A DNA stretch of 64,000 bases from Pseudomonadota bacterium (GTDB lineage Bacteria > Myxococcota_A > UBA796 > GCA-2862545): positions 62,001 through 126,000 of the forward strand of contig SXOB01000053.1 of assembly GCA_005776945.1 (NCBI GenBank), given 5' to 3'. Position numbers and translations under genes: made by a program. The notes under the pieces are model-generated. The model ran no database searches. It was not told the DNA's origin and was given only the letters and a program-made list of their open reading frames with translations. Positions 44,133 through 53,816 of this stretch are shown here, piece by piece; positions within the stretch are counted from its first letter, which is position 1, and every line of letters begins with the position of its first letter.

Positions 44133-44795
44133 ATGAAGCGCACGCCCCTCGGCCTCTTCGGCCGGAAGCTGGGAATGACCCAACTCTTCGAGGCGGACGG
44201 CACTGTGGTGCCCGTGACCGTCCTTGAGGTCGCCCCCAACTCCATCCTGCGCGTCAAGACGGCCGAAGGCAAGGACGGCTACAACGCCCTCCAAGTCGCG
44301 TACGGCACGCAGAAGGCCCACCGGCTGACCCGCGCACGCCTGGGCCAGTTCAAGGGTGTCCCTGCCCTCGAGGAGTCGCCGGCGCGCCACATTGGCGAAA
44401 TTCGCTTCGCCGATGCACCCGCCGGCTACGAAGCTGGCCAGACCATCGCCGTTGGCGACGTGTTCGAAGCGGGCAAGCGCGTTGACGTCACCGGCACAAG
44501 CAAGGGCAAGGGCTTCGCCGGCGTCATGAAGCGCCACCACTTCGCGGGTTTCGAGCGCAGCCACGGTGTGCACGAGTACTTCCGCCACGGCGGTTCGATC
44601 GGTACCCGCCTGACGCCCGGCCACACCTTCAAGGGCAAGCGAATGGGCGGCCACATGGGCGATGAGCGGGTGACGATCCAGAATCTCGTCATCGCCAAGA
44701 TCGACGCGGATCGGAACCTCCTCTTCGTCCGCGGCGCCGTTCCCGGCCGCAACGACGCCATGATCTTCGTGCGTCGCGCGATCAAGGACGTCTAG
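44133..44795 (+). CDS. rplC: 50S ribosomal protein L3
   Basis: The 220-residue protein opens with LGLFGRKLGMTQLFEADG, the N-terminal L3 signature. It has KGKGFAGVMKRHHFAG, then RHGGSIGTRLTPG and FKGKRMGGHMG, the loop that reaches the peptidyl-transferase centre, and RNLLFVRGAVPG near the end. GGAGG precedes ATG 44133. Unusually, neither rpsJ nor rplD flanks it. It sits alone between the Glt/Nfs-like block and acetoacetyl-CoA synthetase, while rpoA-rplQ lie 19 kb away at the right edge. Whether it is the only copy cannot be told from this window. Confidence 0.96.
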   Translation: MKRTPLGLFGRKLGMTQLFEADGTVVPVTVLEVAPNSILRVKTAEGKDGYNALQVAYGTQKAHRLTRARLGQFKGVPALEESPARHIGEIRFADAPAGYEAGQTIAVGDVFEAGKRVDVTGTSKGKGFAGVMKRHHFAGFERSHGVHEYFRHGGSIGTRLTPGHTFKGKRMGGHMGDERVTIQNLVIAKIDADRNLLFVRGAVPGRNDAMIFVRRAIKDV

Positions 44796-44798
44796 GAC

Positions 44799-46712
44799 GT
44801 GGACGCGCCGTTGTGGGTTCCACCCACACCCGAGCGCACGCAAATGGACGCCTTTCGACGCTTCGCGGCGTCGAAGACGGGCCACCATTTTCCTGACTAC
44901 GACGCGTTGTGGCAATGGTCCGTCCGCGATCCCGACGCGTTCTGGTCGCTATGGCTGGAGCGGTCGGGCATCGCGCTCGCCGCTCCCCCCGTCGCCGTCC
45001 GATCGGGCGGGCCCTTCGAGGGGACCGTGTGGTTCCCCGGTGCACGGCTCAACCTTGCAGGCCACTTGCTCCGCTTTCGGGGCGAAGCACCTGCCCTGAT
45101 TGCGCGAGATGAAGCGGGCCGGCGCTCGATCGTGACACGTGACGGGCTTAGGCAGGCGGTCGCCTCGGTCCAGGTCGCCCTACGCCGGGCCGGCGTTCAG
45201 CCTGGCGACCGCGTCGCGGCTGTTCTCCCCCACCGGGAGGAGGCCGTCGTCGCCATGCTCGCGACGGTTGGCCTCGGGGCGATCTGGTCATCGACGAGTC
45301 CCGACTTCGGTACGCGCGGCGTCCTCGATCGCTTCGAACAGATCGCACCCAAAGTGCTGATCGTCACCACGTCCAGCCGCTACGGCGGTCGGGTGCACGA
45401 CCACAGCGCCCGGAATTCAGAACTGGAGCACGCGCTCGGAGCCCAGCTGATCACGGTCGGCTCCGGAGGCTCCACCACCCCGTGGTCCTGGGAGGAAATC
45501 GTCACACACGCGGCGGGAGAGCCCCACATCGAAGCGATGCCTTTCGACGCGCCCGCCGCCATCCTCTACTCGTCCGGCACCACGGGTACGCCCAAGGGCA
45601 TCGTCCACGGCCACGGCGGCATCCTCCTGCAGCACACCAAGGAACTCTCCCTGCATGGCGACGTGGGCGAAGGCGACGTGCTTTTCTACTTCACGACCGC
45701 CGGTTGGATGATGTGGAACTGGCAGGTGAGCGGCCTGGGTGTCGGGGCCTCGCTTGTTCTTTGGGATGGAAGCCCCGTTCTGCCGAGGTCCGACGCACTC
45801 TACGAGATGGCCGCCGAGGAACGAGTCACGCATTTTGGGACGAGTCCCAAGTTCGTGTCGATGTGCGCACAGGAGGCCCTGGAACCGGGAAGGGACCACG
45901 ACCTCAGCCACCTTCGGACCGTGTTTTCCACGGGCAGCCCGCTGCCGGCCGAGGGCTTCGTATGGCTCCACGAACACGTGTCCAAGGCGGCTCAGATCGC
46001 ATCGATCTGTGGCGGAACCGACCTCATCGGCTGCTTCATGTTGGGCGTCCCGACTGAACCCGTCTACGCTGGTGAGATTCAGCGGCGCGGTCTCGGCATG
46101 GCGGTCGAAGCCTTCGACGACGAAGGAAAGCCAGTTCGAGGACGGGCGGGCGAACTCGTTTGCACCAAGCCGTTCCCATCGATGCCCGTCGCATTCTGGA
46201 ACGACCCTGAAGGGCGACGCTACCACGACGCGTACTTCGCGCAGATTCCAGGCGTCTGGCACCACGGCGACTACGTCGAGATCACGGACCGGGGAGGCGT
46301 CATCGTCCTTGGCCGATCCGACGCCACCCTGAATCCCGGCGGCGTCCGCATCGGTACCGCAGAAATTCTCCGCCAGGTCGAACTCGTGTCCGAGATCGCC
46401 GACGCGTTGGTCGTCGGCCTGCCCACCGCCGACGGCGACGTACGGGTGGTTCTGTTTGTCGTCCCCAGGCCCGGAGTCATCCTCGACGACGCCCTTTCGG
46501 CCACCATTCGCAGTACGATCCGCCGCAATACGACCCCGCGTCACGTGCCGGCGGCCATCCACGATGTGCCGGCCATCCCCCGGACGCGAAGCGGCAAGAC
46601 GGTAGAAATCGCCGTGACGCGCGTGCTCACCGGGCGCCCGATCGCCAACCGCGAAGCGCTGGCGAACCCTGAGGCACTGGATTGGTTCGCCGACCGTGCC
46701 GGGTCGTTTTGA
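44799..46712 (+). CDS. Acetoacetyl-CoA synthetase (acetoacetate-CoA ligase)
   Basis: The 637-residue ANL-superfamily enzyme has ILYSSGTTGTPKGIVHGHGG (ATP-binding P-loop), FTTAGWMMWNWQ, the SICGGTDLIGCF region, LVCTKPFPSMPVAFWND and HHGDYVEITDRGG. The C-terminal Lys lies in RTRSGKTVE. The N-terminal PLWVPPTPER and YDALWQWSV are typical of acetoacetyl-CoA synthetases rather than acetyl-CoA synthetases. It activates acetoacetate, for example from ketone-body or PHB turnover. GTG 44799 follows the rplC stop by 3 bases, with AAGGA upstream. Confidence 0.92.
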   Translation: MDAPLWVPPTPERTQMDAFRRFAASKTGHHFPDYDALWQWSVRDPDAFWSLWLERSGIALAAPPVAVRSGGPFEGTVWFPGARLNLAGHLLRFRGEAPALIARDEAGRRSIVTRDGLRQAVASVQVALRRAGVQPGDRVAAVLPHREEAVVAMLATVGLGAIWSSTSPDFGTRGVLDRFEQIAPKVLIVTTSSRYGGRVHDHSARNSELEHALGAQLITVGSGGSTTPWSWEEIVTHAAGEPHIEAMPFDAPAAILYSSGTTGTPKGIVHGHGGILLQHTKELSLHGDVGEGDVLFYFTTAGWMMWNWQVSGLGVGASLVLWDGSPVLPRSDALYEMAAEERVTHFGTSPKFVSMCAQEALEPGRDHDLSHLRTVFSTGSPLPAEGFVWLHEHVSKAAQIASICGGTDLIGCFMLGVPTEPVYAGEIQRRGLGMAVEAFDDEGKPVRGRAGELVCTKPFPSMPVAFWNDPEGRRYHDAYFAQIPGVWHHGDYVEITDRGGVIVLGRSDATLNPGGVRIGTAEILRQVELVSEIADALVVGLPTADGDVRVVLFVVPRPGVILDDALSATIRSTIRRNTTPRHVPAAIHDVPAIPRTRSGKTVEIAVTRVLTGRPIANREALANPEALDWFADRAGSF

Positions 46713-46889
46713 ACCCATGCGCTGACAAACGCTCTACAAGTTCTCGGACCCATCTTTCCGAGTCCAGGCACCTTAGGGGTGCGATTCCCGTGACCCCCTT
46801 CTGCCTGCGCACTCTCTCCAAACTGGGCGTCGGGCAGGAGGGGGGAACGCCTGGGAGATCGCTCAACCCGCAGAGGGCCGGGCGGGGCG

Positions 46890-48359
46890 TCACGCCAAGC
46901 GGTAGTTGGGAGCCTCGGTGGTCACGACGACGTCGTGGACGTGGCTCTCGCGCAAACCCGCGCTCGTGATGCGGACGAAGCGCGTGTCGCGCATCAAGGA
47001 CGCAATGTCGGGGGCGCCACAGTAGCCCATGCTTGCCCGGAGCCCGCCGACGAGCTGGTAGATGACGTCGGCCACGGTCCCCTTGTACGGGACACGCCCG
47101 ACGATCCCCTCGGGGACGAGCTTGCGCGTGTCTGACTCGGGATCCCCGTCGTCCTGGAAGTACCGATCCGACGAGCCGGCGCGCATGGCCTCGATGCTTC
47201 CCATGCCGCGGTAGGATTTGTAGCGACGGCCCTGGAAAAGGACGTCCTCGCCGGGCGCCTCGTCGGTTCCCGCAAAAACGCTGCCGAGCATGACTGCGTC
47301 GGCCCCCGCGGCGACGGCCTTGGCCACGTCGCCACTGAACTTCACGCCGCCGTCGCCGATGATGGTCCGGCCGGCCGCATGCGCAACCTCCGCGCAGGCA
47401 GCAATCGCGGACAACTGGGGCACACCCACGCCCGCAACCACGCGCGTCGTGCAGATCGATCCAGGTCCGATACCGACTTTGACGATGTCGGCGCCCACGT
47501 CCAGGGCTGCGCGTGTCGCGTCGGCCGTGGCCACGTTGCCAACGACCAGGGCCACCCCCGGATGCGCCGTTCGCACGGCGGCCGCCGCCCGGAGGACACC
47601 TTCGCTATGGCCATGAGCCGTGTCGACGACGAGGACATCAACCCCGGCCTCGACGAGTGCGGCGGCCCGATCGATCCCGTCAGCGCCTACACCGATGGCG
47701 GCGCCGCAAACGAGCCGACCTTGACCATCGAGGTTCGCGGACGGGAAACGCTCGATCGCGTCGATGTCCTTGAAGGTCACGAGCCCGCGCAGAAGACCTT
47801 TCTCGTCGACGACGAGGAGCTTCTCGATCCGCTGCTCCTGCATGATCTCCCGTGCGACGTCCGAAGGCGTCCCTGGGGAGACGGTGACCAACTCCCGCGA
47901 CATCACGTCGGTCACAAGCCGCTCCCCGCCGCGCTCAAACCGAAGGTCGCGGTGAGTCAGGATGCCGACGACGCGGCCCTCCAGCACGACGGGCACGCCC
48001 GAGATGTCGTGGCGCTTCATCAGGCGGCGAGCGTCGCCGACCGTCGCGTCCGGGGCAATCACGATCGGGTCGCTGATCAGGGCGCTCGTCGCCTTTTTCA
48101 CCCGCCGAACATGAGCGGCCTGCGCCTCAACCGTGAGGTTCTTGTGGATGATTCCGAGGCCACCATTTCGGGCCATCGCGGTGGCCATCGTGGCCTCCGT
48201 CACGGTGTCCATGGCGGAGGACATCAGCGGCACGGCCAACGACAGCCGAGGCGTCAACTGCGTCCGGACGGAGACATCGCGAGGAAGGACGGAACTGGCC
48301 CGCGGCACGAGAAGCACGTCGTCGAACGTGAGCGCCAAGGGGACGTCGGGCTGGAGCAA
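46890..48359 (-). CDS. guaB: Inosine-5'-monophosphate dehydrogenase
   Basis: The 489-residue enzyme oxidises IMP to XMP in guanine nucleotide synthesis. It opens [13 protein letters not shown] and has two CBS domains at about 95-210 with DISGVPVV. The catalytic Cys303 lies in [11 protein letters not shown], followed by [12 protein letters not shown] and the flap-side [10 protein letters not shown]. The start is TTG 48359, with GAGGAGG 4 bases upstream, in line with the family N-terminus. It converges with acetoacetyl-CoA synthetase across 177 bases that hold only weak hairpins. Confidence 0.97.
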   Translation of the reverse strand: MLQPDVPLALTFDDVLLVPRASSVLPRDVSVRTQLTPRLSLAVPLMSSAMDTVTEATMATAMARNGGLGIIHKNLTVEAQAAHVRRVKKATSALISDPIVIAPDATVGDARRLMKRHDISGVPVVLEGRVVGILTHRDLRFERGGERLVTDVMSRELVTVSPGTPSDVAREIMQEQRIEKLLVVDEKGLLRGLVTFKDIDAIERFPSANLDGQGRLVCGAAIGVGADGIDRAAALVEAGVDVLVVDTAHGHSEGVLRAAAAVRTAHPGVALVVGNVATADATRAALDVGADIVKVGIGPGSICTTRVVAGVGVPQLSAIAACAEVAHAAGRTIIGDGGVKFSGDVAKAVAAGADAVMLGSVFAGTDEAPGEDVLFQGRRYKSYRGMGSIEAMRAGSSDRYFQDDGDPESDTRKLVPEGIVGRVPYKGTVADVIYQLVGGLRASMGYCGAPDIASLMRDTRFVRITSAGLRESHVHDVVVTTEAPNYRLA

Positions 48360-48459
48360 GAAGCCTCCTCAACCCCGGGCGGGCGGCGCGGGTATCCGCA
48401 GGGTGGGCCGACGGCAACGGGCCCGCAGGCGCGATATGGCGGCCCTTCCCGAGGGCATC

Positions 48460-49314
48460 ATGCTTCGAATCCTCCCCCTGCTCTTCGCGTTGGCTTGCGC
48501 CAAAAAAGAGGTCGCGCCCGCCGCGGCCGCCAAGACCACGAGCGCCGCCGGCGCCGCCGACGCGGTGGCTGCCGAGGCCGACGCCTTGTGGTTGGAACGG
48601 GCCGACGAACTCAAGCTCCGCGAAGCCCTGGCCAAGTACGAACAGGTCGTCGCCGCGGATCCGAGCCACCGCCAGGCCCACATCCGCCTCACCCGCGGGT
48701 GGTACTTCTGGGGTGACGGCTTCACAACCGACAAAGCTGTGCAGGCCGAGCGGTGGGAAAAGGCCGTCGAGTGGGGCAACCGTTGCCTCGCCCTCAACGA
48801 CGCCTTCGCGAAGGGCCTTGCCGACGGCCAGAAAGAACGGGACCTCACTCCCACCATGACCCGTGCCGACGTCGGCTGCGCGTACTGGACCGCGACCTCG
48901 CTCGGGAAATGGGCTCGCACGCAAGGCATCGCGACGACGCTGAAGCACCTCAACACGGTGAAGGCCTACATCACCCGGGTCGAAGAGCTTCAACCTGACT
49001 ACTTCAACTATGGTCCCGCACGGTACTGGGGCGCCTACAACATTGGCGTGCCCTTTGGCAAGGACCCCGAGAAGTCGGCGCAGTACTTCCAGGCCAGCAT
49101 CGATGGCGCGCCATGGTACCTCGCCACGCGCACGCTGCGCGCCGAGTTCTTGTGGACGTACAACCGCGATCGGGCACGGTTCGAAGAGGACCTGCGGCAC
49201 GTGATCGACGCCGAAGCCAACGCCAATCCCGAGGCGGACGTCGGACCCGAGAACATCCGGGAACGCATCAAGGCCAAAGAGCTGCTCGCGAGGGCGCCAG
49301 AGCTGTTCGAGTGA
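48460..49314 (+). CDS. TatT-like (TRAP-associated T component) lipoprotein
   Basis: The 284-residue product begins MLRILPLLFALACAKK with lipobox ALAC. The mature protein is helical, with a TPR-like start (EALAKYEQVVAADPSHRQAH) and the family pattern GWYFWGD, GCAYWTATSLGKWA and YFNYGPARYWGAYN. TatT proteins form trimeric periplasmic rings near TRAP transporters in some bacteria; no TRAP permease is encoded here. ATG 48460 has GAGGG 4 bases before it. Its stop overlaps pyrE as GTGA. Confidence 0.75.
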   Translation: MLRILPLLFALACAKKEVAPAAAAKTTSAAGAADAVAAEADALWLERADELKLREALAKYEQVVAADPSHRQAHIRLTRGWYFWGDGFTTDKAVQAERWEKAVEWGNRCLALNDAFAKGLADGQKERDLTPTMTRADVGCAYWTATSLGKWARTQGIATTLKHLNTVKAYITRVEELQPDYFNYGPARYWGAYNIGVPFGKDPEKSAQYFQASIDGAPWYLATRTLRAEFLWTYNRDRARFEEDLRHVIDAEANANPEADVGPENIRERIKAKELLARAPELFE

Positions 49315-49844
49315 CGGACCTCGTCGCCCTCCTGCGCGAACTGGCCGTACGCCGCGGCCAGTTCACGCTGGCCAGCGGACGTACCTCCGACTTTTACGTC
49401 GATGCTCGGCGCGTCACGCTGCACGCGAAGGGCAGTCGCCTCGTGGCCGAGGCCTTCCTCTCGGTGCTGCCAGCCGACGTCGTCGGCATCGGAGGGCTCA
49501 CACTAGGCGCCGATCCCATCGCCTGCGGCGTAGCGACGCTGGCCCCGGTCCACGGCCGATCGCTCCACGCTTTCCTCGTCCGCAAGGAGGCCAAGGCCCA
49601 CGGGACGGGTTCCCGCGTGGAAGGCCTCAGCAACTTCCAGCCCGGCGACCGCGTCGCCGTCGTCGAGGACACGACGACCACAGGCGGCAGTCTGTTGGCC
49701 GCCATCGACGCTGCCACCGAGGCGGGTCTGGTCGTGGCCTCGGCGATCACGCTCGTCGACCGCGAAGAGGGCGCTTCCGACGCGCTTGCCGCACGCGGAC
49801 ATCGGCTTGTTGCGCTGACGACCCGCACCCAACTCCTCGGTTGA
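49311..49844 (+). CDS. pyrE: Orotate phosphoribosyltransferase
   Basis: The 177-residue enzyme joins orotate to PRPP in pyrimidine synthesis. It shows FTLASGRTSDFYVDAR, GGLTLGADPIA, RKEAKAHGTG (the Lys-rich flexible loop) and the PRPP motif VAVVEDTTTTGGS. GTG 49311 overlaps the TatT-like stop, which sets the start. The stop overlaps the next gene as TTGA. The pyrD gene lies 5 kb away in a different operon. Confidence 0.95.
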   Translation: MTDLVALLRELAVRRGQFTLASGRTSDFYVDARRVTLHAKGSRLVAEAFLSVLPADVVGIGGLTLGADPIACGVATLAPVHGRSLHAFLVRKEAKAHGTGSRVEGLSNFQPGDRVAVVEDTTTTGGSLLAAIDAATEAGLVVASAITLVDREEGASDALAARGHRLVALTTRTQLLG

Positions 49845-50344
49845 TCGCCTTTCTCTTCGCCGCGGCCGCATCAGCGGGTCCTCGGGCCGACTACGAAAGG
49901 GCCTGGCGCCACGCAACGCGCCATGTCGTCGCTTACCGTGAGATGGCGACGGCCCTGAACGCCCGCATCACCTGGGTAGACGACGCCTTCGCCAAGGCCA
50001 TGACGCAGGAGCGCGACCGGCTGCTGTCCTCGGACACACCCTGGCAGGCGCGTCCTCCCGGCACCGTCCAAATCGTGTTCACGGCGGACAGCCGGCTCGA
50101 CCACGACCTGAACTTCACCGGAAACGAGGACTGGATTGTGTCCGCATGGGGTGACGGCGCACCTTTGCCGTTGGTGGACTGCGTGCCCGTCGACAAACCC
50201 GACCCTTTGCAGCGCGCCCTGTTTCCGCAGATTGACCGGTGGGCCGATCTCTGGATTGCCCGATTCGAAACGTCTACGACCCCAGCCTCGCTGCGGGTGA
50301 CGATCGCCTCTGGCCTGGGAGCCGTCGAGGCGAGCTGGCCCTGA
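49841..50344 (+). CDS. Exported protein of unknown function
   Basis: The 167-residue product has a short signal sequence (MIAFLFAAAASAG) and a mature domain with an N-terminal helix (YERAWRHATRHVVAYREM). A mixed alpha/beta part contains WIVSAWGDG and a single Cys. TTG 49841 overlaps the pyrE stop as TTGA. Although coupled to pyrE, its exported nature argues against a role in pyrimidine synthesis. No family recognised. Confidence 0.6.
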   Translation: MIAFLFAAAASAGPRADYERAWRHATRHVVAYREMATALNARITWVDDAFAKAMTQERDRLLSSDTPWQARPPGTVQIVFTADSRLDHDLNFTGNEDWIVSAWGDGAPLPLVDCVPVDKPDPLQRALFPQIDRWADLWIARFETSTTPASLRVTIASGLGAVEASWP

Positions 50345-50394
50345 CCCGCCACTGAAAACGCCGTCCGTCATCGCCCGGGCGGTTAGCCGACGCC

Positions 50395-51795
50395 ATGGAC
50401 GCTGCAATCTGGCGCGACCGCAGATCACGTCTTGGCCGCTCGCTCACGGGCACGATCGTGCTGCTTGGCAACGGTGATCGCCCTCGCAACCTGATCCTGA
50501 ACCCGGTGAAATTCCGCCAGGACAGCACCTTCCTCTACTTCACCGGCGTCACGGTTCCGGACGCCGCTGTCGTCATCCGGGGCGACACCTGCATCGCATA
50601 CCTGCCGCCGATCGACCCCGACGACGCTCTCTGGCACGGACACGCGACACCGTGGGAGGCCGTCGCCGACCACCACGGCTTCGACGCCATCCGCTCCATC
50701 CACGACCTCCGGTCTGATTTAGACCAGGCCGGCACAGTTCGGACGCTGGCCGTTTCCGACTCCGCCGCCCACCGCCACGTCACCGGCCTATGCGGCCCGC
50801 TCACCTTCAGCCGCGACCACGGCGACGACGAATTGGTCGACGCCGTCATCGCCCAACGCCGAGGCAAGTCGGCCGCTGAACTCGAGGCCATGCGCACCTG
50901 TGCCACGGCCAGCGCGCACGCCCACCGCGCGGCGATGGCCGCGACTCGGCCCGGCGTTCACGAGAACACGCTCGCTGCTTGGTTCCGCGCTCGTTTGGCC
51001 GCGGCCGGCTTGGATGAAGCGTACGGCACGATCCTCACGCAGCGCGGCGACATTCTGCACCACCGCGGACACGAGGCTCGGCTGGAGGCCGGCCGCCTGC
51101 TGTTGCTCGACGGCGGCGGCGAGTCGCCTGCCACGGGACACGGCGCCGACATCACCCGGGCCTGGCCTGTCAACGGTCGATTCAGCGGCCGGCAGCGAGC
51201 GGCCTACGAGGGCGTCCTCGCGGCCCAAGAAGCGGCCATTGCCCGTTGTCAAATCGGCACGAGCTACCGAACCGTCCACGACGTCGCCGCGTTGACGCTG
51301 GCGCGGTGGCTCGTCGACGAGGGCCTGTTGTTCGGCGACCCGGAGTCGCTGGCAGAACGCGGCGCCCACGCGGTCTTCTTTCCGCACGGCACGGGTCACC
51401 TGATCGGCCTCGACGTCCACGACCTCGAGAATTTTGGCGATCGCGCAGCCTACGCCGCTGGGGCTGCGCGGAGCCCTCAATTTGGCACACGCTACCTGCG
51501 CCTGGACTTGCCACTCGAAGCCGGGTGGGTCGTCACGGTCGAGCCCGGTTTCTATGTGGTCGACAGCATCCTGAACGACGCGCGGTTGCGCGAGACTTTC
51601 GCCAACGACGTCGCCTGGGAAGCCGCCGAGGCCTGGGCGGGTTTCGGAGGCATCCGCATCGAGGATGACGTGGCGATCGGCATCAACGGTCCCGACATAC
51701 TGAGCGCTGCCGCCCCGAAGACCGTCTCCGACGTCGAAGCCCTAGTGGGAACCGGACCTGACATCGAGGCGTTGCTATGTGGGCGCTGGTCCTAG
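50395..51795 (+). CDS. pepP: Xaa-Pro aminopeptidase (aminopeptidase P)
   Basis: The 466-residue metallopeptidase has an N-terminal creatinase-like domain opening RRSRLGRSLTGTIVLLGNG, and a pita-bread catalytic domain. Metal ligands are visible as Asp in LLLLDGGGE, Asp in ADITRAWPV, His in HGTGHLIGLDVHD, Glu in VTVEPGFYVV and Glu in GIRIEDDV. It removes N-terminal residues preceding proline. There is no signal peptide. The last 19 bases overlap the zinc-ribbon gene that follows. Confidence 0.95.
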   Translation: MDAAIWRDRRSRLGRSLTGTIVLLGNGDRPRNLILNPVKFRQDSTFLYFTGVTVPDAAVVIRGDTCIAYLPPIDPDDALWHGHATPWEAVADHHGFDAIRSIHDLRSDLDQAGTVRTLAVSDSAAHRHVTGLCGPLTFSRDHGDDELVDAVIAQRRGKSAAELEAMRTCATASAHAHRAAMAATRPGVHENTLAAWFRARLAAAGLDEAYGTILTQRGDILHHRGHEARLEAGRLLLLDGGGESPATGHGADITRAWPVNGRFSGRQRAAYEGVLAAQEAAIARCQIGTSYRTVHDVAALTLARWLVDEGLLFGDPESLAERGAHAVFFPHGTGHLIGLDVHDLENFGDRAAYAAGAARSPQFGTRYLRLDLPLEAGWVVTVEPGFYVVDSILNDARLRETFANDVAWEAAEAWAGFGGIRIEDDVAIGINGPDILSAAAPKTVSDVEALVGTGPDIEALLCGRWS

Positions 51796-52187
51796 GGGCC
51801 GCGCTTCTCGGCGCGCTCGGCGGCTTCGTGTGGGCCCGCCGGGGTCACCCCGTGCGCAGCTGTCCGTCGTGCGCCACGTCCCTGGTCGCCCTGCCCGCCC
51901 TTCCCGACCGCGGCCTCCTTCGCGACTACGACGTGCTCGCCTGCCCGCGCTGCAACAACCATCTCGTTCATGTCCACGCAGGCGACTGGCCATGGGCGAA
52001 ATGCCCCCGCTGCGAGCACCGGAGCCTTCAACCCACGTTGACGCGGCTTCCAGGCGACATCGAAGCGCCCCTTCGCATCCATGTCGACGAGTCGTGTGCC
52101 CTGTGCGGCCACGCCGAGGCCTTCGAACTGCCGCCGCGGCCGATGGAGCGAGGCAAGGTCATCGCGTTTCCGGGCCGTCGTCGGTAG
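51777..52187 (+). CDS. Membrane-anchored protein with four CxxC zinc knuckles
   Basis: The 136-residue product has an N-terminal transmembrane helix (about 2-19). Four CxxC pairs follow (CPSC, CPRC, CPRC, CALC), enough for two zinc ribbons facing the cytoplasm. The C-terminus is basic. ATG 51777 lies inside the end of pepP with GAGG upstream. Zinc ribbons of this kind often bind protein or nucleic acid partners; no specific family is recognised. Confidence 0.7.
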   Translation: MWALVLGAALLGALGGFVWARRGHPVRSCPSCATSLVALPALPDRGLLRDYDVLACPRCNNHLVHVHAGDWPWAKCPRCEHRSLQPTLTRLPGDIEAPLRIHVDESCALCGHAEAFELPPRPMERGKVIAFPGRRR

Positions 52188-52193
52188 GCGACG

Positions 52194-53816
52194 TCAGGAC
52201 CACCCGTCGAACGACCGGCAGAGGACCGTGTCCGCCAAAAAGCGCGGGTCCGTGTCAGGGAAGTCGGCGAGCGCATGGAGGCCGCGGCTTTCACGACGCC
52301 GCAGCGCCGATCGGACGATGAGGCCGGCCACGTCAACCAGGTTGCGCAGCTCCACGAGGTCCTGGGTCAGGCGATAGTCCCAGTACACATCGCGGACCTC
52401 GGCTGCAACGAGCTGAACCCGCCGCTCTGCTCGCTGAAGGCGGCGGACGGTCCGGACGATGCCGACATAGTTCCCCATCGCTCGGCGGATTTCCTCCCAG
52501 GCGTGTCGGATGACGACGAGCTCGTCGTTGTCCACGGCCCGACCGACATCCCAATCCGGCAGCTCGGTCAACGGGCCGGTGTCCGTGCTGCGTTTCGCCA
52601 GCCTGGCGGCGGCCGCCTGCCCGAACACAATCGCCTCCAACAGGCTGTTCGATGCGAGGCGATTCGCGCCGTGCAGACCCGTGCACGCCACCTCTCCGAT
52701 CGCAAAGAGGCCGCGAATGGTACTCTCGCCGTGGAGGTCCGTCGCTACGCCGCCACACTGGTAGTGGGCAGCTGGAATGACGGGAATGGGCTGCGTCGCC
52801 ATGTCGAGCCCAAGGCCATCGAGGCGGGCGACAATGTTCGGAAAATGGGATGCCAGGGTGGCCCGGCTCAGGTGCGTCATGTCGAGAAAGACGCTGTCCA
52901 GGCCGCCGCGTTTGATTTCGGCGTCGATGGCGCGAGCCACGATGTCACGTGGCGCCAAATCGCCGCGCGAATCGTAGCGCTCCATGAACGTCCGCCCATC
53001 GGGCAGCCGCAGCCGGCCGCCCTCGCCCCGCAGCGCCTCCGTCAACAGGAAGCTCGTGGCCACCGGGTGGAACAACGTGGTCGGGTGGAACTGGACGAAC
53101 TCCATGTTCGCGATGTGGGCCCCTGCGCGCCAGGCCATCGCAACCCCGTCGCCGGTCGCGACGTGGGGGTTCGTCGTGTAGCGGTACACCTTTCCCGAAC
53201 CGCCGGTAGCGAGCACGACCGCGCGGGCCGAGACAGGCGAGACGGCCCCCGTCCGGCCGTCCAGAAGGTAAGCGCCGCGGACATGGTCCCGCGGGGGGGG
53301 GAGCGCGCTGCGACGACGCGCAAGGGACGCGTCCGTGACGAGGTCGACGGCCATCTGCTGGTCGAGCACCTCGATGTTGGGAGAGGCAGCCACGGCCTCC
53401 CACAAAGCGCGGACCATCTCCGCCCCGGTGAGGTCGTCGGCGTGAAGGATGCGGCGAACGCTGTGGCCGCCTTCATGATGCAGATCGTAGTGTTCGGGCG
53501 CATCGGCCCGCCGGGTGAAACGGACACCGCGCTCAATCAACGCCGTGACGGCCCGGGGGCCGTCGCGCACCGTGCGTTCGACGGCCTCTCGGCGGCACAG
53601 GCCCGCCCCCGCGTCCAACGTGTCGGCCACGTGGGAATCGAGCGTGTCGCTCGCATCCCAGACCGCCGCGATGCCACCCTGTGCATAGGACGAGTTGCTG
53701 TCGGTCCTGCCACCCTTCATCACGACAAGGACGCTCGACGTCCTCGCCGCGTCCAGCGCGAAGGTCAGCCCGGCCACCCCCGAGCCGATCACAAGCACGT
53801 CCACATGGCGGGCCAT
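52194..53816 (-). CDS. nadB: L-aspartate oxidase
   Basis: The 540-residue flavoenzyme makes iminoaspartate for NAD synthesis. It has the FAD loop GSGVAG at residues 11-16 and SSYAQGGIAAVW, and ERGVRFTRR stands at the substrate-facing end. QFHPTTL, EALRGEGGRL, the capping-domain Arg in SRGDLAPRDIVARAI, GLFAIGEVACTGLHGANRLA and SNSLLEA are also present. ATG 53816 fits the family start. It faces the phosphatidyltransferase gene with start codons that overlap by 2 bases if both ATGs are right. Confidence 0.96.
   Translation of the reverse strand: MARHVDVLVIGSGVAGLTFALDAARTSSVLVVMKGGRTDSNSSYAQGGIAAVWDASDTLDSHVADTLDAGAGLCRREAVERTVRDGPRAVTALIERGVRFTRRADAPEHYDLHHEGGHSVRRILHADDLTGAEMVRALWEAVAASPNIEVLDQQMAVDLVTDASLARRRSALPPPRDHVRGAYLLDGRTGAVSPVSARAVVLATGGSGKVYRYTTNPHVATGDGVAMAWRAGAHIANMEFVQFHPTTLFHPVATSFLLTEALRGEGGRLRLPDGRTFMERYDSRGDLAPRDIVARAIDAEIKRGGLDSVFLDMTHLSRATLASHFPNIVARLDGLGLDMATQPIPVIPAAHYQCGGVATDLHGESTIRGLFAIGEVACTGLHGANRLASNSLLEAIVFGQAAAARLAKRSTDTGPLTELPDWDVGRAVDNDELVVIRHAWEEIRRAMGNYVGIVRTVRRLQRAERRVQLVAAEVRDVYWDYRLTQDLVELRNLVDVAGLIVRSALRRRESRGLHALADFPDTDPRFLADTVLCRSFDGWS

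Noticed and set aside
46713-46889. A tRNA-like or small RNA candidate between acetoacetyl-CoA synthetase and guaB
   Set aside because: The piece GGGGTGCGATTCCC recalls a T-arm and there are weak stems (GCACC/GGTGC), but no acceptor stem, anticodon arm or consistent cloverleaf can be formed on either strand. It may be only a weak terminator region.
48133-48459. Upstream extension of the TatT-like gene across the start of guaB
   Set aside because: The extension is antisense to conserved guaB sequence and would bury the lipoprotein signal. ATG 48460 with GAGGG and a lipobox is clearly better.
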